This document shows, piece after piece, positions 55,961-64,000 of a stretch of DNA of 64,000 nt. The notes beneath the pieces were generated by a model. The model saw only the letters and a program-made list of their open reading frames with translations. It searched no databases and was not told the DNA's origin. Origin of the DNA: Kappaphycus alvarezii. Lineage: Eukaryota; Rhodophyta; Florideophyceae; Gigartinales; Solieriaceae. The number at the start of each line of letters is the position of its first letter. Positions within the stretch are counted from its first letter, which is position 1. The stretch lies in the NCBI GenBank assembly GCA_002205965.3, contig NADL03000544.1, forward strand, positions 366,764-430,763, given 5' to 3'. Both the position numbers and the translations under genes were made by a program.

Positions 55961-58401
55961 AAGTGTCCTAGTTGAGAGGTCACTTGAATAATGTCCGCAA
56001 AAAAGTTAAATGGCTTCACAAATAAAATAAAACAAAACAGATAGCAATAATGTACTATATGTGATGCCCATTTCGGTTTCCATCTCACTACAACATCTGT
56101 GCCAGGCTGCTGTTTCGATTGTCGAGAACGGAGGGTCCATTTTTTTACGACTGCAGAAGTCTCAGAGCCCTTATTTTCCCTTGTTCTAACAGGGACCGAA
56201 GTTTCCTAAAAGCCGGAGATTAATTGGTGATGCCGGGCGAAATTTTGGAGATATGGTGTATGAGGATTAGGGTTGAATTGTTGTTGTGATTGTAACCATA
56301 AAATATGGCACACAGACTCGCACGCTAATATTTAAACCTGCGAATAATAAAAACCGCAAAGTTTCAATGATACTGTTTTACTTTTACTTACGACGACCTG
56401 TACTGAGCAGTTGAATAGGTCCTTTAGATCCGCATATGACACTTTTTTATCTCACAGACCGAAATATACTCTTAAGATATGCAGACTACTTCTTTAAGAT
56501 AACTCTGTACCACTGCTAACATTTGTATGTTAGCAGTGGTAGCTTGGAGGATACAGTTTACAATTTCAAGTTGTGCCAAAAATTATACGCTGGAATTTAC
56601 TAATAGTTTTAAGTCTACTGTGAAATCATTACACATTTGAAACATTTAAACTACGAACCCATCGTTATATAAATTACTAAATTGTCTTCAGTGTTCCTGA
56701 AATCGTATTCTGTAACACCGTTCGGATAAAAATCATATTTTTACTTAAAATATGTGTTAGATACCTAATTGTTCAATCATGCTTTCGTATTATGTAGAAG
56801 AGTAGAACCTATCGCAAACACTTTTATTCACACATCATATCTAAAAGTTCAGCGTTATGTCAACTTTATACTTGGCAGAAAATAAGACTTCATTGAAAAC
56901 TCTACACAGTATGTTATGCTACACAATGCTTGATTCTAACTTTTTGTCAACCTCTCATAACTGTTGAACATAATTTATTCTTGCAGAATACACATATATG
57001 TCACCTCATGATACGAATAATACTACAAGTAATAATTCGAGTAAAGTGTAATATTACATAATTGGTGCCCTCATTTTTGTTTTAAAAACACTAAATATAA
57101 TTTTTTTTGGCTACTGTAAACATAAGCCTGTCAACTAACTTCCCTCTTCTATTTTTTTAAAAATGCTTCAAAACTTAGGGAAGATTGTGCTGTGAATTTC
57201 GTAAAGTTTGGGTTATTACGTAACTTTGCGTTTTTTTGGCTTGTCTGAGTCATCTCATGTACTGTGCATTTTTTCATAAGAAAAGCTTTGTATCATGTCT
57301 TATGGCCAAATTAACCGATCACCTTTGTTTTATAAGAATTTTAATGTTTTAACTATTGAATGTAAAAGAAAGAAGTTCCAAGACACGTTTAATTTCGTAA
57401 TTAGTTTGTAAAGTTTTACTTACTAAGTGGAACGTAACATTACGTATTATGGACCTGTAATAACTGCAAAGATGAATCAACCCTTTCATCTTGTTTGTTT
57501 CACTCGGGTGGCCAGCGTTAACAGTGATTCATTGAAGTGCTTAATTTATTTTTCGCGCAAACCTTTCAAAATTTGTACGAATGGGCTGCTTTGAGTTATA
57601 ATGTGGGCTGTAGGAGTCCTTTACTGCGACAAAAAAATTTCTGGATGAATTAAAAAATACTAAAGTGGTTGAATACTTTGAATACTGAATTTGCTGTAGT
57701 TTATCTACTGAATTTGATTTTGTAAGGGATTAATGTTGTTCTGAGTATTCAACTATGATTTTTTATCACTGAAGCTCGTAAACTTGTATAAAGGATGTCC
57801 AATCAATAAACGTATATTACTATGTTTGCGATGACAACGTAAAGACATATCAGAAGCTACATTGAAATTTAATATCTTCTCATAGTTTAAAGTACATTTG
57901 AGGGGAATGTAGTTGGCACTCTATCAATATTTCTATAAACTAAAAAGTAATTATGACATCAAATGTTAGCGCTACTATGTTTGCAACTATTGGGGAAGAA
58001 ATGATTGGTACATCATCGACAATTACCATTACACAAAGTCTCCGTTTTCGAAGCCACTTTGGTGTATCGCCACCTGTCCTTAATAAAGCATGAGAGTTAA
58101 TAAAAGGCATCATTCCAAGTGGTGGAAGGGCTAAGCATCTGCTTTGAGCATTATATTTTTTAAGAACGATTGTTACGGAGCACCAGAGTAGCATCATTCT
58201 GTAATGTGGATTAAAAAGAACTCCATAAATGAACTTGGTGATTTGTTCACTTGCTTGCATCTATTTCTGTGGTACGTTGTATTATATTTATGTTAACTTA
58301 TGAAAGAGTATACAAAATTTGGTAACTTACTATTCTAGATATCATTAAGTTAGATATTTATGATGCGTGCCGAAGAAAACTATTGAATATCTGTCAATGG
58401 T
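55961..58401. other. AT-rich intergenic, no gene recognised; contains perfect hairpin
   Basis: No supported coding sequence. A minus ORF at 58260-57940 has no recognisable motif and lies just upstream of the DDE remnant at 58.4 kb. Confidence 0.6.
56508..56541. repeat. Perfect 15-bp hairpin with 4-nt loop
   Basis: TACCACTGCTAACAT (56508-56522), loop TTGT, ATGTTAGCAGTGGTA (56527-56541). The arms are exact complements. Confidence 0.9.
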
Positions 58402-58851
58402 ACTGATATGCCGATTAGTGAGCCAGATTCATTTGACTCGTCTTACTTTTTACATAAATATAGGCATATAGGATTAAGATGTGAGATAGTTCTTAATATA
58501 TCAAATGGATTTATCGATTGGATTAACGGGCCATTTCCATGTGGATCAAATCCAGACATATTAATATTTAGTAATAATTTTAGAGGGAAATTAGTAGCCA
58601 ATGAAAATTTGATTACTGATCCAGGTCATTCATATAGTAAGTGTGTTTCTGGGCCGCGGAGATCATTATCACAGTTAATTTATTCGAGAATCAGGGCAAG
58701 GTATGAGACTGTAAATGGTCAATTGAAGCAATTTAAAGTGCTGGAATACCGTTTCCGCCATCGTTTAGATTTTCACCGGCCGTGGTTTTTGGCTGTTTCA
58801 AATTTAACGAAACTTATGGTGGGAAGCGGCTATCCCCTGTTTACCTTATAA
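58402..58851 (+). pseudogene. DDE_Tnp_4-type transposase, C-terminal half
   Basis: Reading through from 58393: VNGTDMPISEPDSFDSSYFL (family V-D-G-T-D, first Asp region), HKYRHIGLRCEIVLNISNGF, then IDWINGPFPCGSNPDILIF, LITDPGH (second Asp region, family LADGGY), RARYETVNGQLKQFKVLEYR (Glu), FRHRLDFHRPWFLAVSNLTK and GYPLF at the end. This matches the C-terminal half of a HARBI1-related DDE nuclease family common in algae and invertebrates. The frame is open for 147 codons from an ATG at 58408, but a TGA lies just upstream (before ISVNGTD) and no N-terminal half is found, so it is truncated. It differs clearly from the two Harbinger copies elsewhere in the window. Confidence 0.75.
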
Positions 58852-60076
58852 TTTTCTATTATTAATGAATTATCATAATGATTAGGAAGCTGGCGCAAGT
58901 ATTTTGATAAGTCTTTTTTCTGATGAAACATGTGTTTTTTGCTTTTTTCCAGAATAATTTTTAGAGAATAGATGTTGAAAGGAATGTTTTTGAGTGGCTT
59001 TTTGATTAATTTTTTTTCGTACATAAATGTAGAGTTCATTTTTGCATTTCGGGTGGACAGTTCTTTTTCTTTCATAAATGGAACGATTTTGGGGAATCAC
59101 ACACGATCCCTCCGTTTCAAGCAAAGTACAGTCCAATGAGACTCGTACATTAGTTACTTTTTTGCTGCAGCCTGTATGGGTACTGTAAGGGGAACAGTTG
59201 TAGTTGGTTTTATTCCACTTCGCTCATTTCCCGCTGCCCCCAAACTCAAAAAGGCATAAATCACCATTGTTCTCGAAATCCTTGGCACCAACCGAAACTG
59301 GTGTCACAGGTATCTTCCTCTATCACTTTTTTTGCAGTCCAACATACTACCTGCCCTCCGACTTTCGTCATGACAGCCAATGCTACCCATCCCATCACCG
59401 ATCTTTTGCAATCCCTCGACGTCAGCGTTCATGAAGTCGTATGTGAGCGAGCTTTCCTTGCGGAAGAAGCCAAAAGACTTCATGTAGTGTGTAGTACCGT
59501 ACAGTACTGTACAGTACAGTATAATACAGTTACGGTACATCGATCGTATTCGTGACATGTGGTGCGTGCAGTGTACACGATAGATACTCAATGAAGTAAA
59601 GTTTCTTCGGTAAATCTTTATGGGTTGTGTTAGGCGCAGATTTTTTTTTGTCGCCGTCATCTACAGGCCTATAGTTTACTTTACTACCTCTCCTTGTCCA
59701 AATTTGCTTATAGTTCCGGTCCTCCCTCGTCCTCCCTGAACCTCGCTTATCATTACCGCGGTCCTCCCCAAATTTACTTCCATTTTATCTAGATATTTTT
59801 ATACTGTATCTACCCCTCTGAATCGATCCCGAATCAAGTTCTTTTTCCCTTTTTGCTTACCTTTTTTTTTTTGAGAAAAAGGGCGCAAATGCACTACTAC
59901 AAAATCCCTTGCAGATTTATTTTACCTATTCCTAATCGATAGAACCTGCCCCGGGAGCCTATTTAAACCTTTTTATTCCAAGTTTCAAACGTCCCTGATC
60001 ATTTTACTCATCACTCCTCTCCCCCAACACACCCAAAACACCCTCTATCCTCCGTCTACAATCATTTACAACCAAA
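58852..60076. promoter_or_regulatory. Intergenic with CAGTA repeat; promoter-like end before acidic ORF
   Basis: The frame from 59370 (MTANATHPITDLLQSLDVSV) reads like a short exon but runs into a CAGTA/TACTG tract at 59497-59521 and ends. From 59.9 kb the DNA becomes C-rich; TATTTAAA at 59960-59967 lies 110 bp before the ATG at 60077 and could serve as a TATA-like box, with a pyrimidine-rich leader after it. Confidence 0.4.
59497..59521. repeat. CAGTA/TACTG palindromic repeat
   Basis: Consecutive GTACCGTACAGTACTGTACA then GTACAGTA. Same motif family as at 45.3, 47.3 and 50.9 kb. Confidence 0.85.
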
Positions 60077-60691
60077 ATGAGCAACCTTCGCCCCTCCGCC
60101 CCCATCACTAAAAACCGCCCCTCTCGCCCCTTAAACGGCCTTGCGCTCGCAGTATATGGCCCGACGGATGCAGACGACTACCTGAGACGGCAGACTAAGA
60201 AGAAGATAATAGAATTCGTCCGCAAGCTCTTCGTCGAGGATGAGGCCGAGGAGGTACCTGAGGGTCAGGAGTGGGACATCGAGGAGGGAGCTGGGGAGAC
60301 CTTTGAGGAGTGGGTAGCCCCTGGATTGGTCTATGAGGTTAATAACGAGGAGGACGGGGAGGATGAGGATGAGGATGAGGATGAGGTTGAAGAGGAGGAT
60401 GAGGATGAGGATGAGGATGAAGAGGAGGAAGAGGAGGATGACGAGGACGAGGACGAGTTGGATGAGGGAAATGGGGGCATGGAAAGTGTTGTACTGGTGG
60501 GGCCTGGACTGGAGAGTATGGATCAAGTGGTGCCGACGCTGGAACCGGATGGAGATATCTTTAGTAGTTTAGATATCTCCCAGGAGGGAATAGAGAGCTG
60601 TGAGCCATTCGCAGATATTTGTGGGGACTGCTTGGACAGCATGGATATTTTAGAGGAGTTGTTTGGATCTGATTTAGAGAATGGGAAATAA
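60077..60691 (+). CDS. Acidic low-complexity protein, function unknown
   Basis: An open frame of 204 codons from ATG in an A-rich context (ACCAAAATGA), after a promoter-like leader with TATTTAAA. Residues 1-45 are basic and Pro-containing (ITKNRPSRPLNGLALAVYG). Residues 45-60 are helical (QTKKKIIEFVRKLFVEDEAE). Residues about 92-135 are almost only Glu and Asp, encoded by a GAGGAT-type tandem repeat (about 60350-60450). The C-terminus is acidic with spaced hydrophobics (SLDISQEGIESC; DILEELFGSD), which resembles transcriptional activation or histone-binding acidic regions in composition only. It ends 15 bp before the likely LTR of Gypsy element 2, so the element may have landed directly behind this gene. 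Opposite-strand Leu/Ile-rich ORFs are shadows of the repeat. Confidence 0.55.
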   Translation: MSNLRPSAPITKNRPSRPLNGLALAVYGPTDADDYLRRQTKKKIIEFVRKLFVEDEAEEVPEGQEWDIEEGAGETFEEWVAPGLVYEVNNEEDGEDEDEDEDEVEEEDEDEDEDEEEEEEDDEDEDELDEGNGGMESVVLVGPGLESMDQVVPTLEPDGDIFSSLDISQEGIESCEPFADICGDCLDSMDILEELFGSDLENGK

Positions 60692-60706
60692 GAGGACCTC
60701 ATTGAT

Positions 60707-60959
60707 TGTTAGTTTCTTAAGTATCTTTTGTTTAGAGTATATCATCCACACAAATTGTTTGTATGCATTTCCTGGTACCTTCTGTAGTTTTGTTCGGACT
60801 TTAGGGTTAGCCAAAAGTCTATATAAGCTGAGTAAACCGCTTCCTCATGGAGAGGTCAAGCAAGTTGGCAGACAGCTTCAAGCTCAGTCCCAAATAGTTA
60901 GGAAGTTGAGAGTCAACTTCAGACCCAAGAAGCATTTATTTTACCCTAGTCACTAAGCA
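60707..60959 (+). repeat. Probable 5' LTR of element 2
   Basis: Starts TGTTAG and ends CTAAGCA, nearly inverted ends in TG...CA form, 253 bp. It contains CTATATAAG at 60819-60827 as TATA box. As in element 1, AAGCA is followed within a few bases by TGGTA. The second LTR is outside the window, so limits are not confirmed. ORF 60681-60956 across it is not a gene. Confidence 0.45.
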
Positions 60960-60963
60960 TAGG

Positions 60964-60983
60964 TGGTAGACCCTGCCCCTTCC
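60964..60983 (+). promoter_or_regulatory. Candidate primer-binding site of element 2
   Basis: TGGTAGACCCTGCCCCTTCC begins four bases after the proposed LTR end. TGGTAG agrees with the 3' end of initiator tRNA in other eukaryotes, but the following bases do not give clean tRNA geometry. Confidence 0.3.
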
Positions 60984-61223
60984 ATACTTGCTTGTAGCCC
61001 ATTCAACTGTCGTCCCTATACACTCCTTTTCGTTCGTTCAACTATACCACGGTAGCACTTTTGTCGCTTGCAACACCTCCTTCTTGGGGTGGTTGATTCT
61101 GAATATCTCTTCTCCCGACGATTTACCCCTATCATTTGGTACTCTTGTGGAGGGGGTTGCACCCGAGGTATTCGAGTTGAGCAGTCTTAGGGAACCATTC
61201 GAGGGGATTTCTTTTCTGTAATC

Positions 61224-62182
61224 ATGGATCTCAACGCTGCTCGTATAACGTTCACAGGGGGCAAGAATGAAGACGTTGAGGAGTTTCTCTATACATATGT
61301 CAACGTTGTGATGCGTGAGAAGAGCGATGAAGAGAAGGCCGAAAGTATCTTCGCCTATCTTCATGGTGACGCAAAGCACAAATATAAGGCCAAGTTTATC
61401 AACGGGTGGTCTCTTAACGGGAATGGGCGTAACTTCGGTGAGGTATGTGAGTGGCTTGTGAAAGAATATGCTAAGGAGGTAGAACCAGATGAGATGATTC
61501 GTACCGCCATAGAGGCCCGGCTCAACTTCGACGATTTGTTAAGCTCATTGGTATACTTGTGTGATCTCTATGAAAAGGCTGGGTTCAACGCCCAAGCCAA
61601 GTACGGAATGCTGCGTAAGGCGGCGATGGGGGATAAGCGGCTCTCCGATTTCCTCCTCATCAAGGGCCCTCACACTTTTAATGAACTGAAGGGTACCATA
61701 GTAGAATTTGTCAAAAATTCGGAGACGTTTCAGTCACTAAGTGAAATGCCGACGGAAACCCGTACATCTATGCCGATCGTACATCCTGAAAAGAATTATC
61801 AAAGGCCAGCGACTAGCGCAGCAGCATTGGAATCAGTCAGGAGCGATGTCAAAAACTTGGAAGAAAGGTTGGAAACCCGATTCGATAATCGACTTGACAT
61901 GATAACCTCGCAGTTGGAAAGCCTTACTCTTACATTAAGAAGAACCAGTCTGGGGCCCCCAAGGCCGCAGAAGTCTGTTCCTACTGTCACAAGCCTGGAC
62001 ACTTTGCAAATAGGTGTCCTGATAATCCACATAGAAACACTCGTTGTGGAAAGTGCGGTCGATATGGGCATCATGAAAGTAACTGCTGGTCTAAAGACAA
62101 CAGAAAAGCAAATTTATCGGACGCAAGGAGCGAGTCAGGACCAGAGATGAAAATCTTACAAAACAGAAGGATCACAAGTTGA
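61224..62182 (+). pseudogene. Gag with two CCHC zinc knuckles, element 2 (frame split)
   Basis: 61224-62150 opens at ATG: ITFTGGKNEDVEEFLYTYVN and further helical capsid-like sequence (FGEVCEWLVKEYAKEVEPDE; YEKAGFNAQAKYGML), then a coiled coil (SVRSDVKNLEERLETRFDNR). The nucleocapsid is in the -1 frame: CSYCHKPGHFANRC and CGKCGRYGHHESNC (61976-62086), both C-x2-C-x4-H-x4-C, ending at 62180-62182. The switch must occur around 61.93-61.97 kb. Gag packages the RNA; the knuckles bind it. Either a one-base mutation or, less likely, programmed frameshifting; no classical slippery heptamer in the right phase was found. Confidence 0.8.
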
Positions 62183-62559
62183 CGGATGCCGGTAACGTAT
62201 CCATCGCTGAAGAAATCAGTCAAGTCAATGTGACAAAAAGGGATGGGGAAGGGAACATTTTATCGAAGAAACCTAGGCTAGATTATGGAATGCTGGAACA
62301 TATCCCAGCACCTGTACCTCCTCGAACCAAGAGGTCTGATCAAGTTGTTCCAGGAGTGGAGTCACTCCGGCCAAGAAGACGAAAAAGAGTAAGAAATTTA
62401 AGAATATCCCAAAGGACGTACTAGAATATGTGAAGAAGTACAATTTGGTGGCTGAGCTTGCATCAGCCCCAACTGGGATAACGTTTGGTCAACTTTTGAG
62501 GGGCGACGCAGAGGACGCGAGGAAAGAACTCAAAAAAAATTATCAGGTCTAATAAGTCC

Positions 62560-63060
62560 GCTAAGGGTAAGAAACTGTTTCTTCAATCGGCCTCGACAGC
62601 ACCAAGACGTCTTAAACTAGTACCAGTCAAAGTATTGGGAATGCAAACCCAAGCTCTTTTCGATTCGGGCGCTGTTCCAAACCTTATTTCAGAAACTTTG
62701 GTGACAGATCTAGGTCTTGAAATTATTCCAACTACTCGAAGAATAACTGTGGCGGATGGAACCGTATCAAAATGCATGGGCACTGTTGACAAGGTTTCCG
62801 TGTTCTTTGGGGACTCTAAAGTTGATTTAGACTTTCTTGTCATGCCTGATCTCCCTTTCGATGCAATCATTGGCTGCCCTACCATGGAAAGACTAGGGAC
62901 CTGCATTGACTTGGGCAACCAAATCGTTTCAGTTAATGTTGACGGCAGAACCGTGAAGATGCCCCTGGATTTCGACAAAAGCACGCATCCGGTAGATTTA
63001 AAGAAACGGACAGTGAAGATTTCACTTCTAGCTATGACAGCGAAGATTCGAACCAACTAA
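62560..63060 (+). CDS. Retropepsin-type protease of element 2
   Basis: An open frame with no obligatory ATG start (the first listed start is TTG). It reads RRLKLVPVKVLGMQTQALFD, then SGAVPNLISETLVTDLGLEI: the D-S-G active site after two strands. Later LDFLVMPDLPFDAIIGCPTM, the second hallmark of retropepsins (hydrophobic-I-I-G), then a short tail. It would process the polyprotein as a dimer. Between gag and this frame (62183-62560) lies a linker with stops in the joined frame, so it is probably expressed, if at all, as part of pol. The equivalent region in element 1 keeps only the second half. Confidence 0.8.
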   Translation, partial: AKGKKLFLQSASTAPRRLKLVPVKVLGMQTQALFDSGAVPNLISETLVTDLGLEIIPTTRRITVADGTVSKCMGTVDKVSVFFGDSKVDLDFLVMPDLPFDAIIGCPTMERLGTCIDLGNQIVSVNVDGRTVKMPLDFDKSTHPVDLKKRTVKISLLAMTAKIRTN

Positions 63061-63430
63061 CACTTTCGGAAGTGGAGAAGGGTACGCTCGGGGGATACTG
63101 AACATGGCATGGGATGATTATGATTCTGGGTTTGAAACAGATGAAGACTGGAATTCTAGGGTAGGTGTGACACCTGAATGTGTTTCTTTTTGCGATAATA
63201 TCGAATCAAAGGACGGAATTCGGAGCATGAAAGAAGATTACAATTGCAAGGAAAACAGGAATATATCGATTCCATATCTGAAGATGTGAGCACGCCGGAA
63301 GAGTCCTTCAAAATTTGAGGGAGATCGAAGAAAAAGGAGCGCCAAATGGCAGAAATCAAGAAAAGTACAGCACCTTCCCGCCCCGCCTCAATGAAAATAT
63401 CCGACATTTAACATCTTCCGAAGTAATTGC

Positions 63431-64000
63431 ATGGAGCGTTCAGATTTAAGACAAGCAAGTGTACCGGTCACTCACTCATTTGAACTTACCGATACTCAAC
63501 CAATTTACCACAGGCCTAGACGTCAACCGCCAAAATATGACCAATTTATCTCAGAGAATGTTACAAGTATGCTGGAAAATGATATTATTCGGCCAGTTTC
63601 ATCCCCATGGTCATTTCCAGTTGTGTAGCACCAAAGAAGGATGGAAAACTTCGCTTTTGCGTCGATTACCGACAACTGAACCAGAGAATGATACCCGATC
63701 GATTTCCGATTCCAAACATGGAGAGAAATCCTCGAGGACTTGAAGGACGGGAGATACTTCACCTCAATTGATCTTTACACTGGTTATTGGCAGATTCCAT
63801 TAGATGAAAAATGTAAGGAAAAACAACTTTTACCAGCAAAGCCGGTACATTCAGGTTCGAAGTGATGCCTTTTGGTCTCATGAATGCCCCAGCTACATTC
63901 CAAAGAATGATGAACGAGGTTTTGAAAGGACTTCCATTTGCAAGAGTTTATATCGATGATGTGGTGATATTCTCAAAAACCTTGGATCAGCACATATCGC
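63431..64000 (+). pseudogene. Reverse transcriptase start of element 2 (window end)
   Basis: 63431-63628 reads VPVTHSFELTDTQPIYHRPR, then NDIIRPVSSPWSFPVV and a stop from a probable one-base loss. The next frame gives APKKDGKLRFCVDYRQLNQR and PDRFPIPN. Another shift near 63.72 kb leads to GRYFTSIDLYTGYWQIPLDE (first catalytic Asp kept), then EVMPFGLMNAPATFQRMM and VYIDDVVIFSKTLDQH, with the YIDD box at 63949-63960. It differs from element 1 in keeping all active-site residues. Continues beyond the window. Confidence 0.85.

Larger units (their letters stand above)
60707..64000 (+). mobile_element. Ty3/Gypsy-type LTR retrotransposon, element 2 (partial)
   Basis: A second, better preserved Gypsy-type element runs off the window end: LTR, candidate primer site, gag with two zinc knuckles, retropepsin and the beginning of reverse transcriptase with an intact YIDD. 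It carries several frame changes, so this copy is also likely inactive, but its catalytic motifs are kept. It is related to element 1 throughout gag, protease and RT. RNase H, integrase and 3' LTR lie outside the window. Confidence 0.8.

Noticed and set aside
60131..60526. Minus-strand Leu/Ile-rich ORF
   Set aside because: It is the complement of the GAGGAT repeat encoding the acidic stretch; a shadow.
60681..60956. 91-codon plus ORF after the acidic gene
   Set aside because: It covers the proposed LTR with TATA box and has no protein-like features.
61950..61965. Slippery site for programmed frameshifting in GGGGCCCCC
   Set aside because: The run is not in the X-XXY-YYZ phase of the gag frame, and no strong hairpin directly follows.
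1..64000. tRNA, rRNA genes and CRISPR arrays
   Set aside because: I looked for T-loop GGTTCRANNCC patterns and spaced direct repeats; the only T-loop-like hit is the antisense primer site at 51.05 kb.

Overview
The window is eukaryotic nuclear DNA that is poor in genes and full of decayed transposable elements. I see remnants of at least six element classes: Ty3/Gypsy-type LTR retrotransposons, PIF/Harbinger, piggyBac-like, a FLYWCH/MULE-like element, other DDE_Tnp_4-type transposases, and a non-LTR (restriction-endonuclease type) retroelement tail. Bacterial and organelle DNA are excluded by this content. Long AT-rich stretches hold nothing recognisable, and short GC-richer islands carry the coding remnants. 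The only long intact host-like gene is intron-free. I cannot name the species. A TE-rich lineage with mostly single-exon genes, such as a multicellular red alga, would fit, but that is inference only.

Layout, left half. 1-10.3 kb: AT-rich, no supported gene. 10.3-11.1 kb (-): DDE transposase remnant. 12.2-14.4 kb (-): clear piggyBac-like transposase pseudogene, bracketed by two copies of a 20-bp palindrome. 15.66-18.26 kb: two-gene PIF/Harbinger element (transposase +, Myb/SANT-like partner -) with 22-bp imperfect terminal inverted repeats. 19.0-20.4 kb (+): intact 464-residue MFS transporter. 21.9-23.2 kb: unrecognised + strand ORFs. 26.8-28.7 kb (+): TTAA-flanked piggyBac-like derivative joining an RG-rich protein to a piggyBac-type zinc ribbon. 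31.1-33.9 kb (+): FLYWCH plus MULE-like transposase pseudogene.

Layout, right half. 35.1-36.2 kb (-): RING-H2/coiled-coil protein, broken. 39.3-44.7 kb (-): large broken reading frame of a UPF1/senataxin-like superfamily 1 helicase. 45.6-46.0 kb (-): unrecognised basic-tailed protein. 46.5-46.8 kb (-): histone H3-like sequence that has lost its ATG. 47.2 kb: LTR copy. 47.7-48.75 kb (+): non-LTR retroelement endonuclease tail. 49.1-49.8 kb (-): second Harbinger transposase. 50.8-54.7 kb (+): inactivated Gypsy element with LTRs. 55.5-56.0 kb (-): fragment. 58.4-58.85 kb (+): C-terminal half of another DDE transposase. 60.08-60.69 kb (+): acidic protein ORF. 60.7-64.0 kb (+): younger Gypsy element, cut by the window end.

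The genes do not form a working pathway. The window reads as a nested transposon graveyard with one intact transporter gene and several decayed host-like genes (H3, RING, helicase). The best candidates for something undescribed are the minus-strand series at 35-47 kb (RING protein, UPF1-like helicase, possible protease-like ORF, H3-tail protein), the chimeric piggyBac derivative, and the window-wide palindromic TACTGTA/TACAGTA motif.
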